A DNA stretch of 64,000 bases from Uloborus plumipes (GCA_038373865.1 JAXGGA010000482.1:62001-126000), one strand, 5' to 3'; counted from the first letter of the stretch, positions 33,840 through 45,274 are shown. The notes: generated from the sequence alone by a model not told the origin. Numbers and translations: made by a program.

Positions 33840-35649
33840 ATATTTTCATTCAGTCCCTTTTCAGATATTAAATCTCAAAGTCAGCATTTTTTCTCCAAAA
33901 TGCCAAGTTTGACTAATTGTATAAAATAAATGACTGTCTTCAAATGTTTCATACTACTTCTGGGAATAATCCTATGAGATATCTATTCAAGGGAAAAAAA
34001 GTAAGGGCGAGTCTTAATTCCTTCTACTAATATTTTTATGCCAAAAATTTAAAATTTCACACAAAAAATCTTATTTTTAAGCCAATTTTACAAATTTGTT
34101 AATAATTATTAGAAAAATAACTAGTATAGAAATTTAGATCATTTTCTGCTCAATCACGTGGTTTTTAAATCATTTTTATATATTCAAAAAATAAAAAAAC
34201 TTTTTTATTTATGAATATATAAAAAAGATTTTATTTATTGATGATGATTTTATGAATATATAAGCATCTTCAAAAAGTACTCTTTTCATGAAAAGTCGCC
34301 TCCGCAGCTACTGAAAAGTGACTGCCAAATAAAATTCTGAAGGTTTAAAAATTCTTGAACCATTGTTTCAAGCTCCCAATATAACAGTTAAATAACAGGC
34401 AAAACATTTAAAAAATCAAAAATAGTGAGCAACATTGTTTTGTTTTTCTGTATGATTTCGCATGGATTGACCCGACCCCTAACTGTAACTAAACGAGAAA
34501 CGAACCAATTAAAATTGCTTTCGCCAATGACTGAAATTGTTAAGTTGACTAGATGGAACCCAGTAACGAGTTTGGAGGGAAGGCAGCCCCCCCCCCTCCC
34601 CACACACACAAAAGATAGATTTTTTTTTTCACTGTGTATAAAGTTTTTTTTCGATTTTTGTATCAGACGCTAAATTTTCTCTTGTTCGCTAAGAACAAGC
34701 TAATACCAAAACATTGGAGTAAATTTAGAATAGCAGATTTTACCAAAAAAAAAAACATATTTGGCTCATTTAATTACCTTAATTCTAACATTCTTAGGCG
34801 AAGGATATCACATTCATCCATTGATACTTTTTTTATAGTATTAAGAATAAACGCAAAAAATGCAGGCTATATTTTATTTGTGTGTGAATGTGTGTGTGTT
34901 TTTCCTCAAAATTTCTACAATCGACGAAGCCCCATTGCAATGAGGGTATAAGAATCTCATCCCTTTTTTCGGGAACGAAAAAAGAAGGTCACCAAATGGA
35001 ATTTTCCCGCGAGGTGTTTTAACGCAGCTAACCAGAAGAACTTACTCTCCTGTCCCCTTGTCGTCAGAACAAAGACCAGAATGCTCCTACTGTGGTCTGC
35101 TAGTCTTGTAGACTACATGTACACGACCTTCAGCAAACAGAAGTGACCTTCACTCATAAGCATTTTGCACTCTCGAAATTGAAATCAACGAAGGGATAGG
35201 GACCGTTGCGCGCCCCCTCTTCTCTGAGGATAAAAAGGGAGAAAGATTCGTCGCTTGCCATGAGAGAAAAATTCTAGGAAAAGCAAGTGTAGCAGCTGAT
35301 TAGCCTAAGGGTTTTTTTTATCCGGATGTGTTCAAGATGACCAATCCCTCAAACCAGGAAGGGTGTAACATGAAAACATGAAGTACTATCCTAGGGTGCA
35401 GCATTTTCTGACTTTTTTCCCGTTCAGAGAGCCGTTTTGGCACGATCTATTTGGTTTAAAGATGAACGAATTACCCGGGTCCGTTTGCTCTACATTTAAA
35501 GATACTTTATATATACATTTTTTTCAAAGTTTTGATACTTTTCTATTTCCTGCATATAACTACTACCATGGATAAGTATTTTATTCGGAAAAAGAGAAAC
35601 TACAATCAACTATTAAGGTATGTTTTATTTAATAGCCTGTTTTATACGC
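33840..35649. other. Interior of element B, unassigned
   Basis: AT-rich, with a poly-C/CA patch near 34590-34610 and TG repeats near 34880. Overlapping frames on both strands (34388-34951) look like chance. A less AT-rich patch at 35000-35270 has no readable motif. Confidence 0.4.
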
Positions 35650-36216
35650 CAGAATTCTCAACCGTTGGTTCGGCGGACTTTCATTCGGTTCGAGGAAAAT
35701 TTCGACCGGTCCGCAGATTTTTACCTGTCATGGAGAAAAAATCCGATTGAAAAAGGAGAAAAAAATAAGGTAAAATTTTATGCAATATTTTTACGGCAAT
35801 GCCGTAGTATTAATAATGCGAAAACATTTTGTTTTCTTTGATTGTAGGCGGTATCTGATTGTGATCATATTTTGCAATTGTTGCGCCCAATGAATTGAGA
35901 GCACTGGATGCGTCTCCAAATTATGTAAAAAAAAAGTTTTATTTTAGCTTTGTTTTAGAAGTTTTAATAATCTGTTTTTTCTTCAAAGATTTTTGAACGA
36001 ATTTATAATATGAAAAATGATTGTGTATTGTTTATCTTTACATTTAAAAATTGTTGTACATAAAAGGTGGTAAAAAGGCTACTGTGGACGGTCTTAAAAT
36101 TTTTTTTAACGCTTAAACAGTTTTAAATAAACTAAAAACAAACACCGGTCCTTAAAAAAATTTTTACCAATATTTTCGGTCCGTGTCCCGTCGCCAAAAG
36201 AGGTTGAGAAATACTG
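35650..36216. mobile_element. hAT-like element of the TTCTCAACC family
   Basis: The left end CAGAATTCTCAACCGTTGG and the right end AGGTTGAGAAATACTG are imperfect inverses matching the termini of elements E, F and G. A GGTTCGGCGG-type sequence follows the left end. No convincing 8-bp duplication is visible in the flanks, so it is older or one flank has been altered. Confidence 0.65.
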
Positions 36217-36774
36217 GAGTCTTTTTTCAACTACTGTCCGTATTTTAATAATACAGAGCTCGTTTGTTTAATATTTTATATACTTTCTAATTTTGTTTGT
36301 ATTTCCCTGATATTTTTGAGACTGTCCTGTATCCTACTGTTTTTTTTTTTTTTTTCATGCATTTTTAGTATTTTTATAAAGTACCTAGTATGGGAGTGCG
36401 GGGCTAAGGGAACAGAGGTGGCGCTAGGACTTTCCCGACGGGGGTGCAAGCTTGCCCGACAGGGGGGCACAGACATAATTTTAAAATGTATTCCCCTCCA
36501 TCCCCAGTCTTTTAATTTTTTTGATGCATAAACAAAAAAAGTATTTATTTTTACAGTAAAGCTAAAATTAAAACCAGAAAACTAAAAAAGGAGCATTGAA
36601 ACTAAATGAAAGCATAATAATGTACTTTATACAATTTTTATTTTCCGAAAGAATTTCAGATACCCAAAACGAAAATGTTAAATAGTAAAGCAAGAGAAAA
36701 TTTTGAAAACAGGCTAGTTCTATGAATGCAGGGTCTCCGCTCCCACTTATCCCCGTAGTTCTTAGGCGGCTGGT

Positions 36775-37162
36775 GTACCAAAAAAAGAGGGGGTCAAAAA
36801 AATGTGTGTGGGGAGGGGAGGTGTGAAGTCAGCCTCTAGAAGGTTTTTTTTTTTTTTGTAAAATTGAGTTATATTATTGTATTTTAACATTAATGATTAA
36901 ATGACCTCTAAAAAATGCGGAATATAGTCAGAAAACTCAACCAGGCCATGTATGATTCATTCCCCCTTACGGTTAAAAATTCCATTTCACTAAATAACTT
37001 GAAAAAGTTGGAATTTTCAGCTTGTTATTGGCATTTTCTTCTTTTATTTTGGTGAAATAAATCGTTTTTCAATCGATCATAACTTTTTAACCATGAAAAA
37101 TGAGGTTATACTTTACTGTTAGAAATGAGGAGGCCCCCCTTTGCCCCCCTGTACGAGCCGCC
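36775..37162. mobile_element. MITE with GGCGGCTNGT ends
   Basis: The left end GGCGGCTGGTGTACC and the right end CTGTACGAGCCGCC are inverses. The flanks TAGTTCTTA and TATGTTCTTA are near-identical, suggesting a target duplication of 8-9 bp. Subterminal G-runs (GAGGGGGTC; CCCCCCTTTGCCCCCC) mirror each other. Non-coding, inside element D. Confidence 0.65.
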
Positions 37163-37493
37163 TATGTTCTTAAGAGTTATGATTTTAAAATGAAAAGCAA
37201 ATATGATGAGGAATTTTTATGCTGAAATACAAGATAATTATGTAGACTTGGAAGGAATTCATAGTTCAGCTACAAAAACTGCAAAAGTTGGTAACTATGT
37301 ACTTGAAACTTACATCAGAGAAAGTTATAAAGTGGCATGTATGTAGCTCTAATTTGTGTAATTTGAAAGAAAGAATGGAAATAGCTTGATTTAGATAATA
37401 TTGGAATTATTACTGAGTATGAAGTGATAACAATTCTCTCTCAGCCAAGTTTAAATAAATGCTGTCATTTATAGTGTTTACACTTCATTTTTT

Positions 37494-38241
37494 AACCCCC
37501 GACACACAAAGGAAGGGGGGTATGTGTTTGACTTGTGTGTATCTGTCTGTGGCACCATACAGCCTAAACGGATGGACCGATTTTGAATTTTTTTTTTTTG
37601 TTCGAAAGGGGAGTTGATCGAGAGTTCTTAGCTAGGTTGCGGCTTCGGATGGAATTAATTAAAACAAAGATATTAATTAAAAACCTTTGAAAGGTTTTTC
37701 GGGATTTCAGTGAAAGTTTCGGGAAAGCAGTGAAAACATACTTTCGAACTTAAGAAAATAGCACCAAATGAAAGAGAAAAAAAATTTCTGCGTCTGATAC
37801 GATGTAATTGGATCTTCCATGCTCTATAGAACTCGAGTTATAGCGTTTTTTCGCAAATGCAGCTTAGCCTGTATTCACGCGATCGGATCCGTTTTCATTG
37901 TTGGCAGACAAGGAAAGCAAACTCTTATAATTTAATTAAATGTTTATCAGTTGCCAGTTTCTATTTTTTTAACAAATAAAATACTTGTAATTGTTAACAC
38001 ATGCAGCTAAAGCTTAAATCTACAGGATTGAAAATCTTTGTCGTTGTTGGCCGACGAGGAAAGAAAACTGAATGATTTAAAATGTTGTTGTTGCCAGTTT
38101 CTATTTGGGAACTATTAAAAGACTTGTAATTGATTTTAACAATCTCAAATATCGAAAACAAGTAAATATATTAAAATTTAAAATGCTTTATGACCAAAGA
38201 AGTTCGTTTTAATATGAGATCGGCAATCAGGGTCGGGGGTT
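37494..38241. mobile_element. CCCCCGAC-ended repeat element
   Basis: AACCCCCGACACACAAAGG at the left is mirrored by GGTCGGGGGTT at the right. The left part reads GGGGGGTATGTGTTTGAC, CTAAACGGATGGACCGATTT, then GGCTTCGG. I have an impression that such sequence is dispersed in arthropod genomes, but that is memory rather than a search. No coding frame; the target duplication is unclear. Confidence 0.5.
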
Positions 38242-38364
38242 GTTTAAATTTTTAATTTAATGTTATTACTTGTTCGACTTATAATGTTTGTTAAGTTATC
38301 AAAATTGATCTTAATCAAGTATATTATGTTCCTTTGACACTACTTTACAGGAATGTTGGATGGA

Positions 38365-38483
38365 AGGTCCAAAACCAAAAGGTCCACGAACAGAAGATCC
38401 ACGTCCAAAAGGTCCGAAGTATAGAAGCTCGCGGACATTTTGGACGTGGATCTTCTGTGCGTAGACCTTTTGGTTTTGAACCT
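38365..38483. repeat. 119-bp hairpin built of GGTCCA units
   Basis: AAGGTCCAAAACCAAAAGGT at the left pairs with ACCTTTTGGTTTTGAACCTT at the right, and AGAAGATCCACGTCCAAAA pairs with TTTTGGACGTGGATCTTCT. Each arm is itself built from two related sub-units. Mirrored frames on both strands are artefacts. A relative lies at 32060-32099. Confidence 0.9.
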
Positions 38484-38691
38484 TTTAGCCGGATCCCACT
38501 TTATAGATATGGCACTACAATAGCAGGTTAAGGCTTTCAATAAATTTTTGGATGTAATTGTTTAGTTTTTGTTTTATAGTTTTCCATCAAACAGAAATGT
38601 CAGTATATATATCACAAATGAATGAATTTACAAAAAATATTACATAGTAAAAATTTTCCTCTTTTTTCAAGAAAGACCCGTTTTTTTAGAT

Positions 38692-39304
38692 CAGCAGTTC
38701 TTAACCGGTGGTCCGGTAGACCGGCACCGCAGAAAAATTTGACTGTTCCTTAGAGATTTTTGATCATCCACCTTAAAAAAAGTCTTCACTCAAGAGAGAG
38801 AGAGAAAGAAAAGAAGATAAAATAATAATACTAATAATGCCCTATATACGACGATATTTTCGTTCATATCGTGAATCGTGATTAACTTTCTTGCTTTTCT
38901 ATGATTTTCAGCTATGTTTATTAGTTATATCTGATTATTGAAGTAGTTACTTATGTTAGTCTTAAGCTTTTTTTCGTGACTTCTTTTACAATACGTAAGG
39001 TTTCACTTATATATTAATTAATTTATTTGTTATTTTTATTATTCTGTAAAAAAAGAGAAAAAACCGCAGCCATTCATAAATTTTTTCACTAGTATTTAAT
39101 GGCCTTCTTATCGAAAGTTTTTTTTCCCTTTAAGTCTAAAAAAAAACATGTTTTATCGATCCGCAAATGAAAGACCCTCCCCCCTCCCCCCCCCCCCCCA
39201 AAAAAAAAGAGGAGAAAAAGACTAGAAAAGAAGAACATCACCGGTCCTAGTTTTGTTCAAAAGCTCTTGACGGTCCGCTGGTCAAAAAAGGTCGAGAACC
39301 GCTG
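38692..39304. mobile_element. Element E: Buster-like hAT, 613 bp
   Basis: The left end CAGCAGTTCTTAACCGGTGG and the right end AGGTCGAGAACCGCTG are inverses. The flanks TTTTAGAT (38684-38691) and TTTTAGTT (39305-39312) are a 7-of-8 duplication with central TA. The left end continues TCCGGTAGACCGGC, mirrored by CACCGGTCC and CGGTCCGCTGG at the right. Non-coding. Confidence 0.85.
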
Positions 39305-40988
39305 TTTTAGTTTACCTTGCTTCAAATTTAAATAAAAGGTGGGTATTAAATAAAAACCTCTTTTTCTTTTAGTATAGGTTAAGTGGGACACCCATGCGAT
39401 CTTTTTTAAATAATCACTAAAACCGTAAAATATTATTTTAGAAAATAATGGTGGACTTTTGTTCATTTATAACGTCCAAGATAAAATAAGTAGTCAATAG
39501 GATTAAATTCTTGTGTTTTAAAACTTTTATATAAGGCTTCAAAAACGAATTGTTCTAAAAAGTAGTCCCATTTATCCCAAGCAAATTGAAAGGCTAAGAT
39601 CCATCATTACTTTAAATAAAACAATAAGTTCTTACCTCTGTGATGCAGAAATCGAGTTTGAATTTGAGCTGCACTTTCTTCTTCATATACGAGTTCGCGC
39701 CTAACTCATCACACCGAATTTTAGGTTGTGTCGTGCCAATAGTTAAAACAAAAATGTTAAAATCATTCAACCATCCGACGACTTTTGAAACCCGACACCA
39801 TTCCATGACAGACACCGAGTGAAAGCAGCGCTATTGAAGAGATTCGTCCCATCCCACATTTCCTTTGAAAATTTCCGACAGCCTTAATTGTCACCGCGCC
39901 GATCAGGATTGTGCGCCGATAGGCTTTTAGGACAAAAACAGGGCCATAGAAAGGGATAGAAAGGAGCCCTGGGACAAAAAGTAGTTACAATCATCCAGGG
40001 CCTAAGAACAGGACGATCCGCTCAAGGCGGCGACCCGCAGAGGCGACGATGACAGGAAATCATTAGGAAGGGGCAATTCAGGCGATTTATTGGCTTGTTA
40101 CCATCGAATAGTCATCGGAAAGTGTCTCTTCTCAAATGTCAATGAATGTTTGTTTAAAACATGCTGCAAGCGATTTTCGTGTGGCGTCTGATCTGTTTGG
40201 GAAAAAAAAAAAAGCATTTCTCCTTTAACCTGAACAAAAAGTAACTGTCCTCAGAACTAAAGTACGCCTAAAGGGATGCAGCAAGATGAGGACAGCTAAC
40301 GACCCCAACCCTGGCTAACGATGGCGTTCCATTGCAATGCATAATAAAGGATGTTTTAGACATTTTTTTTAAAGAAAAATATTTTATTGGATAGATAGAT
40401 TTTTTTTTTTAATTTCTGTCGGAGTCAGTAAACTTTTCGACAGTCGATTTCTGTCCGAAAATTTTGTTGTCGGGAAAATTTGCCCGACGAACTAGGAATT
40501 TTCCCCGACGGGGGGGCAAGACGCTTCCGACGGGGGGGCAATTGCCCCCCCTGCCCCCCACCTAGCGCCGCCACTGTAAGGGAAATAGTTATGATACTTA
40601 CTGTACAGTTTAAAATGAATAAATTGGATTTTTTTTTAAACTACATTACACGACAAAGAACAATGTCTTTTTCTCACAAAACTTGCATTGAAATATTATT
40701 TTGTGTTCTGACTCTTGTGTAAATTTGTACCTTTAAAAAACAACAGTGGAAATGTTCGCTTATTTTTTTATAGGATAAAAGGAAATTTACAATATTTTTC
40801 AATTTAAATGCTTTCTATTAAATTATCAAAGTATTTTTGATCAAATGAATGAGTGAATAAAAGAATTAATGAGTATCTGTATGTTTTATGAAAATATAAA
40901 GGAATTAATAAATAAATTAATTGACTAAAATATGAGAAAATATAAATGAGTGTATTAACTAGTGAATGAATTAGACAATCGGTTAGAT

Positions 40989-42439
40989 CAGTCGTTCTCA
41001 ACGGGGCCGATACCGGCCTCCCGGTGGGCAGTGGGAAGATGTTGAGTTGAGGGACGGTGAACATATTTTGGGCGGCAGGGGAGCGGTGGATATATTTTGG
41101 GCGGTAAGGGGCGGTGATTATATTTTGAAATGTGTTTGAAAAGAATATGTTTCGGGCATGGGAGGCAAGAAATATTCTGCTTTTATGTCGCCAAAGGATA
41201 GCTTTAACATTTATTTTCTTGGGTTATCTCCCGAATCTTGATCTTTCCCCCTAATGTCATGAAGGACAACCTAAAATTTGCCCATAGCACTTGAATTTCA
41301 AAAATTGTTTTTGAGGTGGGTGCTCCCTTTCATAGCGTAACTACCTAAAATAGCCAAAAAATGTGTTTTGTTGATATCCGTTTGAAAAATTTTCGATGAA
41401 GGGAGCGAATCTCGAACTACTCGCCTTTTCAATCGTGACCAAACAGAGCCTAAAATTGCGTTTTTACGCGTTCAGTTTCTAAAAATGTCTAGATGAGAGC
41501 TACCTGACTTTACAGACTCTTTGTGCCGTTAAAGCATCACCCTAGCAATACCAAAGATATACTAACAATCGCATTCTTCAGAGTTTAAGTTTGCGCTTTT
41601 TGTACTTCAATTTCAGAGAACGCTGGAAATAGCTCTGACTCCGTAACGTTGTTAAATTTAGCCTTAAAGTGACTTCAATTTTGAAAAATCATTAAGAGAG
41701 ACCTTTTTTTCCCTAGTTAACGTTAACAAAAATTGCCTAAAATTTCGTCAGTTGTAAATATTTCACCTGGGGCGGAATCTGAACCCAATTCTCAACCCAC
41801 GAGACATAAGATTAAAGAAACTGAATTTTTAAGACTTCGTTCTCCAAACTAATTTCGGGGGATACCCTCAATATCTCACCGCCATCTTTACTCTGATGTA
41901 GCCAAAGGTATACTTATAATTCTTGTTATCTTATATAACCTTCACAGCAATAAATTACTCAAAAAGAATTTCTTCGAAATGAACTTAAACTTGTAATTTG
42001 TAAATTCACCTTATTTCGTTTTTTCTTTTTTTTTAAATTAAATCTTGATTTATAATCTCTTTAAGGGTGACAGGTATGGGTCATAGTTTCAAGTCTTTGT
42101 CCTCCTGGGAAAATTATAAGGTCCGTCTTTGTTATTGTCCTTCCACAGAAAATGCTACATCCGTACGTAATGAATAGGGGATGTGTCTTGTATAGTTGCA
42201 AGTAAATAAGAACTACACTGTACACAATGTTTGGAATCGGACTAGTCAAGGAACTATTTGACCGTAGTGTATTTTTCAAAATTAATTTGCTTTCAAATAA
42301 AATGTTGAAGACGGTGCATTTTATTTCAAACCGTTTACCTTAAAAATGTTTCACTCATTTAATGGTCCCATTCTAGGCACTTGATTTTCACTCTGACACA
42401 GCTTTTCAGAGAAACAAAAAATGCTCGGTAAAAAAAAAA

Positions 42440-42470
<31 letters not shown>

Positions 42471-42683
42471 AATATATAAAGAAAAAAAATATCAAGCATA
42501 AGTTTTTCTGCTCTATAGTCATTTTCGGAACAATCTGTTTGAGCAAAATTATATAGTTAAACCGGTCCAGAAACATGCTTTACCTCCCCTCCCCCTTTCA
42601 GTTTTAAACCCGTTCTCAAAGGGGGCGTGGAAACAATTTTCAATCCTAAAGGGGCGGTAGCTGTAAAAAGGTTGAGAACCATG
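40989..42683. mobile_element. Element F: Buster-like hAT, 1.7 kb
   Basis: The left end CAGTCGTTCTCAACGGGG and the right end AGGTTGAGAACCATG are inverses. The flanks GGTTAGAT and GGTTATAT match at 7 of 8 bases with central TA. Subterminal GGGCGGTAAGGGGCGGTG at the left is mirrored by GGGGCGGTAG at the right. It contains an AT microsatellite at 42428-42480. No transposase frame was recognised. Confidence 0.85.
42428..42480. repeat. AT microsatellite
   Basis: An A run is followed by imperfect TA repeats. It lies inside element F. Confidence 0.95.
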
Positions 42684-43110
42684 GGTTATATAAAAGAATG
42701 AAAAAGTGAATTACTTATGGAAGAAATGTAACTGAAGTAAGTACCAAACATGATTAAGTAAGTGGTTTAATAACTTATTGGATTGCAAATAAACTGAATT
42801 ATTTCACTTTGCCCCACATGTACTAAAACTGCACAAAACATTAAAATAAAAATAAGTTATATAGCTATAAGTTTAATAGTAATAAAAATAACTATTAAAA
42901 AAATATTGCACCAAATGTTAGTGGCTCTCACTTAATGTTTAAAACGTCAATAACAAGAACTTTATTATTTTATTGAAACATTTTTTTTTACTTTCAACAA
43001 AATCATAATTTGACTATCAAAATTTAAAAATTATCCTGAATTATCATATCCTCGCTAAAATATTTCTAGATAGTTGGCGCTAAAAACAGAGTAAATATTA
43101 CGCCGGTTTG

Positions 43111-44668
43111 CTTATCAAGAGCAGTACTTTTCTTCGTCCTAACCAAAATTAAGAGCTCTTTAGCACTTAAGAACGCTCACAAAGACTGACAAAATGTGTC
43201 ACATAAACATGTTTAAGCAAAATTTTTAAGAGGAGAACCACTTTTAACTCATCTCCTCATGAATTCATTCTTGTAACCACCCGTGGGGAGAACCACTTTT
43301 TATTCATTGCCCCCTCCCAGAAATTATTTCTATATCAGCCCCCCCCCCTGGTGTTGGGGGTTGGTCTCAAGCCGCCTCTTCCAATCCCAACTTGCTGGAC
43401 ACTTGCTCTTTCAAACCCGAAATTTTCCGAAATCAACACGAAAATCAAAGCCAGAATATCATTTACAGTTATTTTCATTTATTTCTTCTATGTAGAATAC
43501 CCAGATGTCTGGGGGAGGGGGAACGTGGGAATACCAGTCCTCCGTCAAAAATCTCAATGTTTGAGACCTGAATGTTTCCAGTATTATGACGAAAATCGTC
43601 AAATAGATAGATTACTTCCGTTTATGTTACCCACAGCCAGAATTACCGTCCAGAAGTGTTTTGCAAAGAACTCTTAGAGTTGCCAATAATGTTGTATGCA
43701 AGGTCTCTGGGGGATGTTCTTCCCCTCTCTATGCCAGATTTTATCTTGACCTTCTCCATGTTTGTTGCGTTACTAAAGTGATAATTTTAATTGCGTCAGG
43801 GCTCGTACAATCCGGCAAAACTCCTCCAGCACTCCTTCATTTAAGTTTTTTTTTTTTTTTGAAGGGCCCTTCAAACTCATGCTTTTTGGAACTAAATCCT
43901 TCAAAACTCCTTCATTTTTCATTTAAAACTATATTTTCTTCCTCTGTGAAAGTTGTTTTAGACAAATCATTTTTTTTTTTTTACTTTTTCAATTACGGAA
44001 ATGTTATTCTCAATTTTCCACATCGTAAGCAAAGCAGTGATTTATCACCAAACCCTTCGCACTGAAACAGTGTAATATGAATAAAATTTAGAATAAAACA
44101 GTATTTGTTTGCAGTTTCATAATTTATTAATTTATTTCATAGCTCATCAAAATAATGTGGCAAAAATCAAATAAATCAAGATATTCAAAGTAATTAAAAC
44201 TATCCCAAAATGTGTGTAATTATCTCATATTATATGTTTTTATCTCAAACACTTTTTAAAATTTTGGGTTGGTTCGAGTTGGGTCACTGGGGTAAGTGGG
44301 CCACACCTCCCCTTCAAACTGAAATACGCATATAATTTTTGCTTATGTGCCGATGTGAATAGCGCAATAAACCAACTATTTCTATCAGAGATAAACACGG
44401 CTTTATGAGATAACTGGAATACGTTTGTTTCATCGAGAGAAATGAAACGTTTGAGTTTCCTTTTTCATTCCATGTCATCATGCCATTGTGTCAAAGCAAA
44501 AATTAATTATTTTTAAGAAATATTTTTTTAAATAATGCTATTTATTGATTTAAAAATATATTAGCTTAATATTTTCGTAAATTTTTAGATTATTTATTCT
44601 TAATAACGAATTGATTAGTCCATGCAATTAATAATACAGTTAATTTTTCAATCATGACGTGTTTTAAT
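43111..44668. other. Interior of element B, unassigned
   Basis: Contains a direct repeat of GGGAGAACCACTTTT around 43230 and 43290 and several T tracts. GGGGTAAGTGGGCCACACCT near 44290 looks like one end of a pogo-like element without a partner. The frame at 43661-44065 is low-complexity Phe/Leu/Ser-rich and not credible as a gene. Confidence 0.4.
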
Positions 44669-44836
44669 AATTAATTATATTTCTTGAAATTGATTAAATA
44701 ATTAATTATGTTTCTTGAAATTAATTAAATAATTAATTATGTTTCTTGAAATTAATTAAATAATTAATTATGTTTCTTGAAATTAATTAAATAATTAATT
44801 ATGTTACTTGTAATTAATTAAATAATTAATTAATAA
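44669..44836. repeat. 31-bp tandem repeat, five units plus partial
   Basis: Units start at 44669, 44700, 44731, 44762 and 44793. Each is AATTAATTATGTTTCTTGAA followed by ATTAATTAAAT. Units 2-4 are identical and the outer ones differ by a few bases. It lies just inside the right end of element B. Confidence 0.97.
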
Positions 44837-45101
44837 AGAATATAAATTTTAATTAATGTAATTGGAGAGGCGCCGGTTTTCTTTGGAGGCCCGCGCCGAA
44901 TTTCAGTCCCAGTCCGACCCTGCGCGCAGTGGTCACTATGCCTACCCTTCCCCTAATAGATGTTCATTTTTCCTAAGACACGAAGCTCCTGATAAAGCTA
45001 TAATAATTGCCCGAATGCAGCAAGAAATGTTTCAAGTTCCCTTGACGACAAATGAAAAAGGCAGAAATAGTAGGAATTTCCAGCGCAGGTTTGAGTATTG
45101 G

Positions 45102-45274
45102 CAGGCCCGTCATTTAGAGGGGGCAGGGGGGTCAATTGCCCCCCTCCCCTGACTTTGAGAAATCGATGTATTTACCTATAAGTTGGCGTGGCTTTTGATG
45201 TTTTCCGATGAAATTGCATTGTGTTTAGACCCTTTGCCCCCCCCCCCCTGGAAAAACATGAAATGACGGCCCCG
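45102..45274. mobile_element. hAT MITE, copy 1, 173 bp
   Basis: The ends CAGGCCCGTCATTTAG and GAAATGACGGCCCCG are inverses, flanked by a perfect AGTATTGG duplication (45094-45101, 45275-45282). The body shares AATTGCCCCCCTC, AAGTTGGCGTGGCTTTTGAT and TTGCATTGTGTTTAGAC with copy 2. Confidence 0.95.

Larger units (their letters stand above)
36413..40576. mobile_element. Element D: hAT-type, 4.2 kb
   Basis: The left end CAGAGGTGGCGCTAGG and the right end CCTAGCGCCGCCACTG are inverses with two mismatches. TAAGGGAA flanks both ends (36405-36412, 40577-40584), a perfect 8-bp duplication. CCGACGGGGGGGCAA-type motifs occur in the same orientation near both ends (36435, 36457, 40504, 40528). The interior hosts a MITE at 36775, a CCCCCGAC-ended repeat, a hairpin and element E. 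No transposase is recognised. The empty site is confirmed by the paralogous element at 6852. Confidence 0.9.
36391..43110. mobile_element. Element C: pogo-like, family C, split twice
   Basis: The left end TGGGAGTGCGGGGC, rejoined across element D to TAAGGGAAATAGTTATGAT, aligns base for base with the unsplit copy at 6852. Further matches are TTGCATTGAAATATTATTTT (40684), AAATAAATTAATTG-style simple sequence (40845-40980), TTATTTCACTTTGCCCCA (42800) and CTAGATAGTTGGCGCT near 43070. The extreme right end is decayed, so 43110 is approximate. Removing D and F leaves a length similar to the 907-bp copy. Confidence 0.8.
30441..44922. mobile_element. Element B: 14.5-kb hAT-type insertion
   Basis: The left end CAGGGTCGGACTGG (30441) is the exact inverse of the right end (44909-44922). 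CGCGCAGT occurs immediately outside both ends (30433-30440 and 44923-44930), a perfect 8-bp duplication diagnostic of hAT-type transposition. The two flanks rejoin as element A. Inside lie a long T tract, a 74-bp minisatellite, a split palindrome, several smaller elements, pogo element C with its own insertions, and a 31-bp tandem repeat. No hAT transposase frame is readable. Without element C it would be about 7.8 kb. Confidence 0.85.
29563..44953. mobile_element. Element A: pogo-like, split by 14.5-kb insertion
   Basis: The left end GGGGAAGGGTGGGCATAG (29563) is mirrored at the right end (44931-44953) by CTATGCCTACCCTTCCCC. TA borders both (29561-29562, 44954-44955). Removing element B and one copy of its 8-bp duplication leaves about 901 bp. 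GTGGCCACTTTGCCC-type motifs occur at 29730, 29757 (inverted), 30080 and 30420. The first two form a hairpin. A minus-strand transposase tail fragment lies at 29891-30121. This is the oldest layer of the nest. Confidence 0.85.

Noticed and set aside
36316..36531. Frame crossing 36413 as a small gene
   Set aside because: It spans the junction of element C and hAT D, so it cannot be an ancestral gene.
38334..38540. Overlapping Lys/Val-rich frames on both strands
   Set aside because: Explained by the GGTCCA hairpin; no independent support.
43661..44065. 134-residue frame as a gene
   Set aside because: Low-complexity Phe/Ser/Leu content over T tracts, no motif, no splice context; lies inside element B.
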